The notes: generated from the letters alone by a model not told the origin. DNA of 34,147 nt from Planctomycetota bacterium (GCA_016872605.1 VGZI01000051.1:1-34147), one strand, 5' to 3'; counted from the first letter of the stretch, positions 24,975 through 32,369 are shown. Numbers and translations: made by a program.

Positions 24975-25478
24975 CTAAATGCCAACTTTCGCATTCCAAC
25001 TCTCGGCGAACTTCTCTTTTTTGGAGGCCGTCGGCTGGGCGAGAAAGAGGATTTCGCATATCGGCGCCGCAACCTTCTGATTGGCAGCGGGCGCCGACGC
25101 GATGGCCCGGCGAATGCTGGCCAGCACGAGCTTGGCGTAATCGCGCTCTTCGGGGATACCGTCGCACGCCAATTTTTCAAGGCGCGAAATCGCGTCTTTG
25201 GCTTCGGCACCGAGCTTGGCCAACTCGCGCATGGCGATCAAGCGTTCGAAGTCTTCGGCGCTTTGCAGCTGCTCGATCCAGCCCTTGACGCGATCCGCTC
25301 CCGACGGCGGCTGCCGCGGCGGGTCGTCCCAGGTCTTGAAGGATTCCAGGAAGCGCGTCACGTCCGCGCTTTTCAGAAACTCCCGGGACCCACCCGCGAC
25401 GATGCCGTACACAGCGGTCGACGTGTGGATCATGCGGATGCGCAAGAATCGCACGGGAACAGGGATGGACTCCGGCAA
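24975..25478 (-). CDS. Hypothetical protein, possible 3' gene fragment
   Basis: 167 residues from a TTG at 25478, one base after the alkylation-repair stop. An ATG at 25433 would give 152 residues. Neither has a good ribosome-binding site. The first part reads RIRMIHTSTAVYGIVAGGSR, then EFLKSADVTRFLESFKTWDD. This resembles the C-terminal ends of some planctomycete metallohydrolase-like proteins, where an HTSPVY-type strand precedes a short Asp-containing helix; the resemblance is weak. The second part, ERLIAMRELAKLGAEAKDAI and following, could be a HEAT-like helical repeat. A truncated remnant is as likely as a real small gene. Confidence 0.45.
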   Translation of the reverse strand: MPESIPVPVRFLRIRMIHTSTAVYGIVAGGSREFLKSADVTRFLESFKTWDDPPRQPPSGADRVKGWIEQLQSAEDFERLIAMRELAKLGAEAKDAISRLEKLACDGIPEERDYAKLVLASIRRAIASAPAANQKVAAPICEILFLAQPTASKKEKFAESWNAKVGI

Positions 25479-25479
25479 T

Positions 25480-26229
25480 TCAAAATTTGAATTTCGGCGT
25501 GTCGCTTGCCCGGTGGTTCTGTCCCTTGAGCCGCGCTGTCACCTTTGGGCTGCTCAGTTCCCGCAGCGCGTGCTTGCCGATCCACTGAGCATGCCGATCG
25601 GCCGATTCAGCGAGACGGCGGGCGACAGCGACGGCGGCATCATTCAGAGCTCGACTGCGCTTGCCGACTGCGCGCAAGGCCATGTTCACTGCCTTCTTGA
25701 CGAAGTGCCGATTGTCGGTTGCCTCGCTTTCGATTAACGTCAACCCGTGCAGAAAGCGTTGGTCCTCGGCGTTCTTGTCGTGTACGGTGAAACCCCAAAG
25801 CAATGCGAATGCGGCCCGCTTGACGAACTCCTTCGTGCTTCGAGCCCACTTGTCGACTCTGCTCCATGCGTGCGGCGTGCGATCGAATAAGGCAAAACAG
25901 GCCGTATCGACAATCGCCCAGTTGTCGAAGTCGCGGCACCACCGATCCATCTGCGCGGGAGTCACCTGAAGCGGATCGTCGACATAGCATGCCAACATGC
26001 CGGCCTCGTACCATCCGGTGCCCCACAACGCGTTCGCCAACTCGTGGTTTCGACCGAGTTTCTTCGCGTATTTCTGCAATGCGCTGACGGAAACGCCAAG
26101 TGCGCGGTCGGACGGAATCGCGTAGCGTGCCATGCCGTCGCGCACTTTTTTGCTGGCCATGCGCTGCAGGTCGGCCACCACATCTTCGACACTCGGCGGC
26201 CCGGCAGTGCGTCGGATTTTGGCTGGCAT
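25480..26229 (-). CDS. AlkD-type DNA alkylation repair protein
   Basis: 249 residues from the ATG at 26229, which has GGAG six bases upstream; the frame extends 17 codons further but without support. The protein is all-helical, with HEAT-like repeats. The characteristic segments are MARYAIPSDRALGVSVSALQ, NHELANALWGTGWYEAGMLA, MDRWCRDFDNWAIVDTACFA and FVKRAAFALLWGF. The Trp/Asp residues around DNWAIVD and the W of LWGTGWYE match the positions that cradle alkylated bases in AlkD. It should remove bulky cationic N3- and N7-alkylpurines without base flipping. It begins 119 bases after the pheT stop on the same strand. Confidence 0.85.
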   Translation of the reverse strand: MPAKIRRTAGPPSVEDVVADLQRMASKKVRDGMARYAIPSDRALGVSVSALQKYAKKLGRNHELANALWGTGWYEAGMLACYVDDPLQVTPAQMDRWCRDFDNWAIVDTACFALFDRTPHAWSRVDKWARSTKEFVKRAAFALLWGFTVHDKNAEDQRFLHGLTLIESEATDNRHFVKKAVNMALRAVGKRSRALNDAAVAVARRLAESADRHAQWIGKHALRELSSPKVTARLKGQNHRASDTPKFKF

Positions 26230-26304
26230 GGCGTTCTCCGAATTGTGTGCTGGCAGTACAAGAGACTCCGGCACCGGCATGAAGTGAACGATGTCTTGCG
26301 TGTC

Positions 26305-26330
26305 GCGTTCGCGCGGCGCCGGACGAACGC
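26305..26330. repeat. Diverged palindromic repeat between pheT and the alkylation-repair gene
   Basis: GCGTTCG (26305-26311) and CGAACGC (26324-26330) flank CGCGGCGCCGGA. The core GCGTTCGCGCGGCGCCG is the same as that of the palindrome at 8564-8605, so the two are likely copies of one dispersed family, this one decayed. Confidence 0.75.
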
Positions 26331-26348
26331 TGAATGACAGTCGATGCT

Positions 26349-28931
26349 TTACTCCTTGCCACGAATCGTTGCCTTCAGCACGTTCTTCAGGCGATCCTCG
26401 ATCTTCTTGTGAGCTTTGTCGATCTCCTTGTCGGCAAGCGTTCGATCCGGGGCTTGATACGAGAGGGCATAAGCGAGGCTCTTCGTTCCTGGCGGAATCT
26501 GATTGCCCCGATACAAATCGAAAAGGCGCACACCGCTCAACAGATCGCCGCCGGCCTTGCGAATCTCGGCTTCGATTTGGTCGGCGGGAATCGCCTCGTC
26601 GACGACCACGGCAATGTCGCGCAGCGCTGCCGGGAAGCGCGCGACCGGCGTGTAGCTGAATCGAATCGGCGTGACGGCCTGTAATGCATCCACATCGAGC
26701 TCGGCAACGAGCACCGTGCGCTCACCGAGGCCGTAGGCTTGAGCGACCTTGGGATGCAAGACGCCGAAGTCACCAACCGGTCTATCGCCGACGATAAGCG
26801 TCGCCGACTTGCCGGGGTGCAGGTGCGCCAAGTTGGCCGGTTGATATTTCGTGTTCTTCAAATGTAAGTCATCCGCAAGGGCTTCGATGACGCCTTTGAG
26901 CTCGAAGAAATCGAGCGGCTGCTTGTCCTTGGCGCCGGCGTCATTCCAGAACTCCTGGCCGCGATTGGCGATCATGACCATGGCGAGCCGGCGTTGCTCG
27001 CAGGGCAGCGTAGGCGCCACGGCCCGCGTGACGGAGTCCTCACGCGGAGCGTGAGGGCTCCCATGAGAAAAGTACGCGATACCAATTTCGAAAAGGCGAA
27101 CGTCGTCGGCGTTGTGCAGGTTGCTCTCGGCAATCTCCAGGACGCTTGCCAGCACGCTTTGCCTCATGACGACGCGCTCGCTGCTGACTGGATTCTTCAG
27201 TGTGACGTAATCACGGTTTCCGACTAGCGGAGTCTCTTTTGCGGGCACCGTGAGCGCGTAACAAATCACTTCTTGGAGCCCGCAATCGACGAGAACGTCG
27301 CGAACGCGTTCCTCGAACTGGATTGGCTCATTTGCTTGCTGCTTGGGCAACGGCTCGGCCAGCAGCGTCGTTGGCACGCGATCGTAGCCGTAGATGCGCA
27401 CGATGTCCTCCACGAGGTCGGCCGGTCCTTCTTGTACATCGAGTCGATGCGTCGGCACGGTGACCTTGTACGTTGACGAGCCGGAAGCGTTAGCGACGAG
27501 TTCGACTTCATACTCTAGCGCTCGCAGGATTCGAATCGCCTCGACCGGGTCGATCTTGAATCCGAGCAGCCGATCCATCTGGCCCAAATCAAGATCGACC
27601 ACCTGCGCGGGACGCGGCACTGGATAACAATCGACAAGCCCCTGGCACACGCTGCCGCCAGCGTACTGTCGCATCAGGTCGGACGCACGTTCCGCCGCGG
27701 GCTTCACCGTCTCCGGATGAATGCCGCGACTGAACCGTGCGCTCGCTTCGCTGGGAAGGTCGAAATGGCGAAACGTCTTGCGAATGCTGACAAAGTCGAA
27801 GCTGGCCGATTCGAGCAGGATGTTCTTCGTTTTTTCGGTGACCTCCGTTTCCAGCCCGCCCATGACGCCGGCGAGCGCGATCGGACCTTTTGTGTCAGCG
27901 ATAACCAGATGCTCCGCCGAAAGCTTGCGTTCCTGCTTGTCGAGCGTGACGAGGACTTCACCTTCCCGTGCGGGGCGGACAATGATCGTCGGCGCCTTGC
28001 CGCCGGCACGTTGAACCAGGACGTCGTAATCGAAGGCATGCAGCGGCTGCCCCCATTCGAGCATGACGAAGTTCGTGATATCGACGATGTTGTTGATCGG
28101 GCGCATGCCCGCGTACAGCAGACGCCGCTGCATCCAGCCCGGCGCGGGGCCAACGGTAATGTTCTTGATCAGCGCGGCCGCGTAACGTGCCGAAAGCTTC
28201 GAGTCCTCGATTTGCACGCTGACCTGGCCGGCGATGGGGTCGGGGTTATCCGGTAGGTGACGCTCCCGGCTTGCCAAAGGGAGCCGTAGCTGCTGCCCCG
28301 TGATGGCAGCGACCTCGCGGGCCACGCCGATCATCGATAGGCAGCGTGCCATGTTGGGCAACACATCTACCTCGATCACGATGTCCCCCATGAAGTCCGC
28401 GAGCGGCGTGCCGACCGGGGCGTCGTCTTCGAGAATGATGATCCCGGTGTGATCTTCCTTGCTGTCGGAGATGCCGAGTTCCAAAAGCGAGCAGACCATG
28501 GCATCTGAGGGAAGGCCACGAATCTTGGTCGGCTTAAGTTCGGCGAGCTTGCGTTCTTCGGAATGGCCGTCGAAAAGCACCGAGCCGCTCAGCGCGAGCA
28601 CGACCTTCTGTCCTTTGTCGCCGACGTTGATGTTGGGCGCTCCGGTGACGAGTTGTTTCTCCGTTCCCGGCCCCCAGGTGACGGTCGGCAGCTTGAGCTT
28701 GTCGGCGTTCGGATGCTTCTCGGTGCCGAGCACCTGGGCGACAAAGATCTTGTCGCGATCCCAGACGGGACCGCGTTCTTCGGCCTTGACGCGAACGCCT
28801 TCCGGAACCGGCAGACCGAGAACGCGCGTCGACGCGACTTCCAGACCCGCGAGCGTGAGCCGTTCGATGAGCTGCGCCGGCGGGAGGCTGATGTCGATGT
28901 AGTCGCGAAGCCAGGATAGTGGGATTCTCAT
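26349..28931 (-). CDS. pheT: Phenylalanine-tRNA ligase beta subunit
   Basis: 860 residues from the ATG at 28931 (MRIPLSWLRDYIDI); another ATG lies three codons earlier. Domains in order: an N-terminal region; a tRNA-binding OB domain (about 40-160, with HPNADKLKL and GLPSDAMVCSLLELGI); the B3/B4 editing domain (about 210-390, with PLHAFDYD and GVMGGLETEV); B5 (about 405-485); a catalytic-like core (VRIYGYDRVPTTL ... RVVMRQSVL ... LFEIGIAYF); and the C-terminal FDX-ACB anticodon-binding domain (last 95 residues, FPAALRDIAVVVDE). It forms the alpha2-beta2 enzyme with PheS. A loop near residues 620-640 contains palindromic repeat sequence. A transposase gene separates it from pheS. Confidence 0.95.
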   Translation of the reverse strand: MRIPLSWLRDYIDISLPPAQLIERLTLAGLEVASTRVLGLPVPEGVRVKAEERGPVWDRDKIFVAQVLGTEKHPNADKLKLPTVTWGPGTEKQLVTGAPNINVGDKGQKVVLALSGSVLFDGHSEERKLAELKPTKIRGLPSDAMVCSLLELGISDSKEDHTGIIILEDDAPVGTPLADFMGDIVIEVDVLPNMARCLSMIGVAREVAAITGQQLRLPLASRERHLPDNPDPIAGQVSVQIEDSKLSARYAAALIKNITVGPAPGWMQRRLLYAGMRPINNIVDITNFVMLEWGQPLHAFDYDVLVQRAGGKAPTIIVRPAREGEVLVTLDKQERKLSAEHLVIADTKGPIALAGVMGGLETEVTEKTKNILLESASFDFVSIRKTFRHFDLPSEASARFSRGIHPETVKPAAERASDLMRQYAGGSVCQGLVDCYPVPRPAQVVDLDLGQMDRLLGFKIDPVEAIRILRALEYEVELVANASGSSTYKVTVPTHRLDVQEGPADLVEDIVRIYGYDRVPTTLLAEPLPKQQANEPIQFEERVRDVLVDCGLQEVICYALTVPAKETPLVGNRDYVTLKNPVSSERVVMRQSVLASVLEIAESNLHNADDVRLFEIGIAYFSHGSPHAPREDSVTRAVAPTLPCEQRRLAMVMIANRGQEFWNDAGAKDKQPLDFFELKGVIEALADDLHLKNTKYQPANLAHLHPGKSATLIVGDRPVGDFGVLHPKVAQAYGLGERTVLVAELDVDALQAVTPIRFSYTPVARFPAALRDIAVVVDEAIPADQIEAEIRKAGGDLLSGVRLFDLYRGNQIPPGTKSLAYALSYQAPDRTLADKEIDKAHKKIEDRLKNVLKATIRGKE
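27034..27060. repeat. Palindromic repeat within the pheT coding sequence
   Basis: GAGTCCTCACGC and GCGTGAGGGCTC pair around GGA with one mismatch. The core CACGCGGAGCGTG is identical to that in the hairpin after gspF (12668-12722). It encodes part of a loop, SHGSPHAPREDSV, between LFEIG and LPCEQRRLA. The frame is intact. Confidence 0.75.
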
Positions 28932-28946
28932 GCGATTCATTCCGTA

Positions 28947-29014
28947 TCCCGCAGCCTGTCGGCTGCGGGCGTAATCTCAGGGTAATCTACGCCCGCAGCC
29001 GACAGGCTGCGGGA
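28947..29014. repeat. Inverted pair of REP palindromes downstream of the RAYT gene
   Basis: Two 27-bp copies, 28947-28973 and 28988-29014, are perfect inverse complements around a 14-base spacer. Each copy is itself a hairpin: CCCGCAGCC TGTC GGCTGCGGG. The arrangement is a bacterial interspersed mosaic element (BIME). It begins 16 bases upstream of the pheT ATG and ends at the stop codon of the transposase. Confidence 0.92.
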
Positions 29015-29611
29015 TTACGACGTCGGTTCATCATTCTTTGCGCCCTTGTCGTCCTTCCCATCCACCTCATTCGATTCTGTATCATCCGCTCCCCCCTCCT
29101 CTTTGAAGGACCACGTCCAAGCACCCGCTTGTCCGAGAATGTAGCGAAACGTGTTCGCATGGTGCGATCGGTCATCGATCGGCTTGTACGTTGCATTGCG
29201 GCCCCACAGGCGGCCTGGCTTTTGCTCGCGCACCGCATAACACGCCGCCGTTTTGCATCGGCCCACGATGGCTCGCCACTCACTCTCGTCATCGGGCAGT
29301 TCACACAGGATGTGAACGTGCGTGGCGGCAACGGCAATCGCCAGTACTCTGCAACCTTGCTTTTTCAACTCCGCGATAATCGCGAGGCCAATCGTCTCGC
29401 GAATCTCATTCTCAAGCACAACCGGAGCGCCGCTGATCTTCTTCGCGTACCGATGCAGCCCGGCATGTTCACCTTTCGGCGGCGGGTTCTTGTAGTCGCC
29501 CGAAGAGTGAATCCGGTGGTCACGATTCCGGAAGCCACGCGGATCTCCGGGGAGCCAGCTATTGTGCGTCGAGAAGATGATGTGCCGCCATTTTTTTCCT
29601 GGTGTGGGCAT
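29015..29611 (-). CDS. REP-associated tyrosine transposase (RAYT, IS200-like Y1 family)
   Basis: 198 residues from the ATG at 29611, which has GGAG eight bases upstream. A 19-codon longer frame is possible but would be translated from the REP copy itself. The Y1 transposase pattern is present: an N-terminal strand HIIFSTHNSWLPGD, the HUH metal-binding motif THVHIL (His98, His100) and a Tyr in NTFRYILGQ (about 157) as candidate nucleophile. The C-terminus is charged and probably disordered. REP palindromes of the same sequence lie on both sides (28947-29014 and 29635-29660), the layout expected of a RAYT that mobilises its REPs. It lies between pheS and pheT in the same direction, so operon transcription should read through it. 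Confidence 0.85.
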   Translation of the reverse strand: MPTPGKKWRHIIFSTHNSWLPGDPRGFRNRDHRIHSSGDYKNPPPKGEHAGLHRYAKKISGAPVVLENEIRETIGLAIIAELKKQGCRVLAIAVAATHVHILCELPDDESEWRAIVGRCKTAACYAVREQKPGRLWGRNATYKPIDDRSHHANTFRYILGQAGAWTWSFKEEGGADDTESNEVDGKDDKGAKNDEPTS

Positions 29612-29634
29612 GAATTCATCTCCTTGGCGGAGAA

Positions 29635-29660
29635 TCCCGCAGCCTTTCGGCTGCGGGCGT
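29635..29660. repeat. Single REP palindrome upstream of the RAYT gene
   Basis: TCCCGCAGCCTTTCGGCTGCGGGCGT has the same sequence and orientation as the copy at 28947-28973 apart from one loop base (TTTC for TGTC). It lies seven bases beyond the pheS stop on the transcribed strand. Confidence 0.9.
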
Positions 29661-29667
29661 GGCGCCA

Positions 29668-30690
29668 TCAGAATTGCCGCAAGAACCTCAGGTCATTTCC
29701 CCAAAACTGGCGTATATCGTCGATGGCGTGCTTGAGCATAGTGATACGCTGCGGGCCCATGCCGAAGGCGAAGCCGGTGAATTTCGCCGGATCGTAGCCG
29801 CCGTTGCGCAGCACCACAGGATGGACCATGCCCGCGCCCATGATCTCGAGCCAGCCGGTCCCTTTCGTCAGGCGATCGGCGTTTGGGTCGTCCTTGGGCC
29901 AATCGATGTCGACTTCGATCGACGGCTCGGTAAACGGAAAATAGCTCGACCGGAAGCGAATGTGGCGTTCCTGGCCGAACAAGCGGCGAGCGAACGCGGT
30001 GATCGTTCCCTTGAGGTCGGCCATCGTGACACGCTCTCCAATGACCAGTCCCTCGACCTGCTGGAACTGAATCTCACTGCGGGTCGTGATTGCTTCATAG
30101 CGGTAACACATGCCCGGCAGGATGACGCGGATCGGATTCGGACATTGTTCGCGCATCACGTGAATCTGGCCCGGCGACGTGTGCGTGCGCAGGATGACGC
30201 CAGGAATCGTTGTGTGAAACGTGTCCCACATATCGCGGGCTGGATGGTGCGGCGGCATGTTGAGCAACTCGAAGTTCATCTCGTCGCTTTCGACTTCACG
30301 CGACCGATAGACCTGAAAGCCCATGTCGGCGAAGACGGCGGTGATCTGGCGCATCACCTGCGTGGCGACGTGCAGTCGGCCGCGCGGCACGGGTCGGCCC
30401 GGCAGCGTGACATCGAGAGGATTCGACGTCAGGCTTGCGCTTAGCGCTCGCTCTTTCACCTCGGCGAGTTTCTGTTCGTAGGCGTTGGTGAGCGCTTCCT
30501 TGATGCGATTCGCTTCCTGGCCATACGTCTTGCGCTCTTCTTTCGGGATGCCGCCAATCGCCTTGAGCGCCGCAAGCATCTCGCCGTTGTTGCCGAAGTA
30601 CCTGGTGTTCCACGCGCGCAACGCGGCTTCGTCGGCACAGGCGGCGAGCTCGGCACTGGCGCGCTGCTCAAGAGCGGCGAGATCGGACAT
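29668..30690 (-). CDS. pheS: Phenylalanine-tRNA ligase alpha subunit
   Basis: 340 residues from the ATG at 30690 (MSDLAALEQRASAELAACAD). The frame stays open 28 codons further to a GTG at 30774 that overlaps the rplT stop, but that part is encoded by the terminator hairpin. The N-terminal coiled coil (about 1-90) is followed by the class II catalytic core with motif 2 (PGMCYRYEAITTRSEIQFQQ, VEGLVIGE) and motif 3 (GFAFGMGPQRITML). DTFHTT and RTHTSPGQI contribute to the Phe and ATP pocket. The TTRSEIQFQQVEG form of motif 2 differs from the DATHxxxFHQ form of Escherichia coli. It precedes the RAYT gene and pheT. Confidence 0.95.
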   Translation of the reverse strand: MSDLAALEQRASAELAACADEAALRAWNTRYFGNNGEMLAALKAIGGIPKEERKTYGQEANRIKEALTNAYEQKLAEVKERALSASLTSNPLDVTLPGRPVPRGRLHVATQVMRQITAVFADMGFQVYRSREVESDEMNFELLNMPPHHPARDMWDTFHTTIPGVILRTHTSPGQIHVMREQCPNPIRVILPGMCYRYEAITTRSEIQFQQVEGLVIGERVTMADLKGTITAFARRLFGQERHIRFRSSYFPFTEPSIEVDIDWPKDDPNADRLTKGTGWLEIMGAGMVHPVVLRNGGYDPAKFTGFAFGMGPQRITMLKHAIDDIRQFWGNDLRFLRQF

Positions 30691-30715
30691 GGTGGGTTCG
30701 TCTCTCCCTACATGC

Positions 30716-30747
30716 AAAAAGCCCACGAGTTTTCGACTCATGGGCTT
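30716..30747 (-). terminator. Intrinsic terminator / possible attenuator between rplT and pheS
   Basis: On the minus strand AAGCCCATGAGT and ACTCGTGGGCTT pair (one mismatch) around a GCTAAAA-type short loop and are followed directly by TTTTT. The hairpin starts 24 bases after the rplT stop and ends 26 bases before the pheS ATG. It would separate ribosomal-protein expression from pheS/pheT, fully or conditionally. Confidence 0.75.
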
Positions 30748-30770
30748 GCCGCGAGGTTCACGGCAGAAAC

Positions 30771-31124
30771 TCACAACTGTTGCTTGGCAAATTCGACGAT
30801 CTTGTCAAACGCCGCCGGATCGTGGATGGCAATCTCCGACAGCGATTGCCGATTTAGCTCGCACAGCCCTTTCTGCAGGCCGTGAATCAACTGGCTGTAG
30901 CGAATGCCGCGTGCCCGGCACGCGGCGTTGATGCGGATGATCCACAGCCGGCGAAATTGCCGTTTCTTGACTCGGCGATCGCGGAAGGCGTAGACTCGGC
31001 CGCGAATGAGCGTGACGATCGCCTGGCGATAAAGGTTGTGGCGACTAGCGCGAAATCCCTTGGTGAGCTTGCGAGTGCGGGCGCGTCCCTTGCGGAACGG
31101 CACGCTGGTAGCTGCACGAACCAT
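30771..31124 (-). CDS. rplT: 50S ribosomal protein L20
   Basis: 117 residues, the usual length. It is highly basic, with the family N-terminus RKGRARTRKLTKGFRASRHN followed by YRQAIVTLIRGRVYAFRDRR, the segment RLWIIRINAACRARGIRYSQ, and L-N-R-Q-S-L-S-E-I-A. It binds 23S rRNA early in assembly and in several bacteria represses its own operon by binding the leader mRNA. Here it follows rpmI after a 173-bp gap with repeat sequence. GGAG-type purines lie about eight bases before the ATG. Confidence 0.96.
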   Translation of the reverse strand: MVRAATSVPFRKGRARTRKLTKGFRASRHNLYRQAIVTLIRGRVYAFRDRRVKKRQFRRLWIIRINAACRARGIRYSQLIHGLQKGLCELNRQSLSEIAIHDPAAFDKIVEFAKQQL

Positions 31125-31163
31125 GACTTTGCTCCTTTCGAAAGATCGCCCTCACTCCCAACC

Positions 31164-31289
31164 CCTCTCCCGAAGGGCGAGGAAGGCTCTGAACGACGGC
31201 CAGGGGCATGGAACCCTGGGTGCGTCGGTGTAATGCCGCTTGCGGCTTCACGCTCGCACGGCGCCGCGTGATCGCAAAGCCGCAAGCGG
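31164..31289. repeat. Two hairpin repeats between rpmI and rplT
   Basis: The first is CCTCTCCC GAA GGGCGAGG (31164-31182), with one mismatch. The second has arms CCGCTTGCGGCTT (31236-31248) and AAGCCGCAAGCGG (31277-31289), perfectly complementary, enclosing 28 bases with the core CGGCGCCG seen in other repeats of this window. Neither is followed by a T-run on the transcribed strand. Confidence 0.75.
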
Positions 31290-31297
31290 TGATCAGT

Positions 31298-31492
31298 CTA
31301 TCCGCCCATAGCGGTGATATACTTCTGAGCCACCACGCCGACTTCCGCGACTCGGCCGCGCAAATGGCGTTTGCGTTTGCCGGTCTTCGGGCTGTTCAAG
31401 TGTTTCTTCCCCGCTTGAGAGCGTTTGAGCTTCCCATTGGCGGATATCTTGAATCGCTTGCGCGATCCCTTGTGCGTTTTCATCTTCGGCAT
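31298..31492 (-). CDS. rpmI: 50S ribosomal protein L35
   Basis: 64 residues from the ATG at 31492 ([20 protein letters not shown]), the classic L35 N-terminus, followed by [20 protein letters not shown]. The frame is open further upstream, but that part crosses a terminator-like hairpin and is unlike L35. GGGG lies six bases before the ATG. It lies between infC and rplT as in most bacteria. Confidence 0.95.
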   Translation of the reverse strand: MPKMKTHKGSRKRFKISANGKLKRSQAGKKHLNSPKTGKRKRHLRGRVAEVGVVAQKYITAMGG

Positions 31493-31502
31493 GACGAACC
31501 CC

Positions 31503-31541
31503 AAAAAACAACAACTCCCTTCGCGGTCGGCAAAGGGAGTT
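31503..31541 (-). terminator. Terminator-like attenuator directly upstream of rpmI
   Basis: On the minus strand AACTCCCTT and AAGGGAGTT pair around a 11-base loop and are followed by GTTGTTTTTT, the form of an intrinsic terminator. The T-run ends ten bases before the rpmI ATG, immediately next to the ribosome-binding site. It may act as an attenuator for rpmI-rplT and the genes beyond. Confidence 0.65.
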
Positions 31542-31582
31542 ATGTAGTATATGAACCGCCCTGTTGAAGGAAAGGCCATCGG

Positions 31583-31634
31583 AGCCTGAAGCGTAAGCGA
31601 AGGAGTGCTTCTTCCTTCGCTTACGCTTCAGGCT
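31583..31634. repeat. Perfect 22-bp-arm hairpin between infC and rpmI
   Basis: The arms at 31583-31604 and 31613-31634, beginning AGCCTGAAGCGTAAGCG, are perfect inverse complements around the loop GTGCTTCT. The hairpin begins nine bases after the infC stop on the transcribed strand. There is no following T-run, so it is more likely a dispersed repeat than a terminator. Confidence 0.92.
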
Positions 31635-31642
31635 CTGAGCGT

Positions 31643-32194
31643 TCACTTCGGCGCCAGCATCATCGACATCCGCTTGCCTTCCATGGCCGGCTCTTTTTCG
31701 ATCTTGGCGAACTCGACAAGCTTTTCCTTCATCATCTGCAAGATGCGTTTGCCCTCTTCAATATGCTGCAACTCGCGCCCCTTGAACATGACGTAAACCA
31801 AGACCTTGTCATGATGCTCCAGAAATTTCTTGGCCTGGTTGATCTTGGTCTCGATGTCATGCATGTCCGTCTTGGGCCGCAGGCGAATTTCCTTGAGCTT
31901 CTGCTTGTGCGCCTTGGCTTTTTCCTTTTGCTTTTGCTTCTGCTGGAACTTGAACTTCCCGTAGTCCATGATTTTGCAGACGGGAGGCTTCTCCAGCGGC
32001 GCGACCTCGACCAGGTCCTGGCCGACCTCACGGGCCATCTCCATGGCCTGCGCGGTCGGGATGACTCCGACTTGTTCGCCGTTCGGTCCTATGAGCCGAA
32101 TCGGCGTGATGCGAATCTGTTCGTTGACTCGTGTTTGATGCTGACGATCACGGTGATCACGATCACGATCAAAAGGCGGCGGCAAAGCGTTCAC
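31643..32194 (-). CDS. infC: Translation initiation factor IF-3
   Basis: 183 residues. After a charged leader (DRDRDHRDRQHQTR, from a GATCGTGATCGTGATCACC-type repeat) comes VNEQIRITPIRLIGPNGEQV. The N-domain continues to EVAPLEKPPVCKIMDYGKFK, then the Lys-rich linker and the C-domain (KEIRLRPKTDMHDIETKINQ ... KVLVYVMFKGRELQH). It keeps ribosomal subunits apart and proofreads initiation. No ATG fits the start. The frame begins at a GTG (32194) with GGAG only one base away; a TTG three codons later, with GGAG ten bases upstream, is equally possible. Rare start codons are typical of autoregulated infC. It is the first gene of the operon. Confidence 0.94.
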   Translation of the reverse strand: MNALPPPFDRDRDHRDRQHQTRVNEQIRITPIRLIGPNGEQVGVIPTAQAMEMAREVGQDLVEVAPLEKPPVCKIMDYGKFKFQQKQKQKEKAKAHKQKLKEIRLRPKTDMHDIETKINQAKKFLEHHDKVLVYVMFKGRELQHIEEGKRILQMMKEKLVEFAKIEKEPAMEGKRMSMMLAPK

Positions 32195-32283
32195 GCTCCA
32201 ATTGAAACAAGGACGGCTTCTCCCATCGCCTCCGTGACGATGCGGACCACCATCCCCCGTTAGGTAGGTTTTCTCAGTCGCTT

Positions 32284-32312
32284 ATTCTTGCATGACCAGG
32301 CGTCCAGGTCAA
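32284..32312 (-). promoter_or_regulatory. Candidate promoter of the infC operon
   Basis: On the minus strand TTGACC (32307-32312) and AAGAAT (32284-32289) are 17 bases apart, and the -10 is preceded by TGC, an extended -10 feature. It would leave a leader of roughly 80 bases before infC, room for regulation. Confidence 0.5.
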
Positions 32313-32331
32313 CGGCGAATCCATTATTTTT

Positions 32332-32360
32332 GGAAGCCCCGGAGTGAGCACGGGGCTTCC
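32332..32360. terminator. Hairpin after the amine-oxidase-like gene
   Basis: GGAAGCCCCG and CGGGGCTTCC are perfect 10-bp arms around a 9-base loop. It begins nine bases after the stop of the 32370-34106 gene. On the minus strand it is followed by AAAAATAATGG rather than a T-run, so it is a weak intrinsic terminator for that gene. Confidence 0.5.
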
Positions 32361-32369
32361 CTTATCTTG

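Noticed and set aside
29612..29668. Longer N-terminus for the RAYT protein
   Set aside because: The extra 19 codons are the REP palindrome itself; the ATG at 29611 has a proper ribosome-binding site.
30691..30774. Longer N-terminus for PheS
   Set aside because: It would be encoded by the terminator hairpin and does not match the family; kept only as a possible regulatory leader.
31493..31579. Longer N-terminus for L35
   Set aside because: Crosses a terminator-like hairpin and does not match L35, which begins PKMKTHKG.
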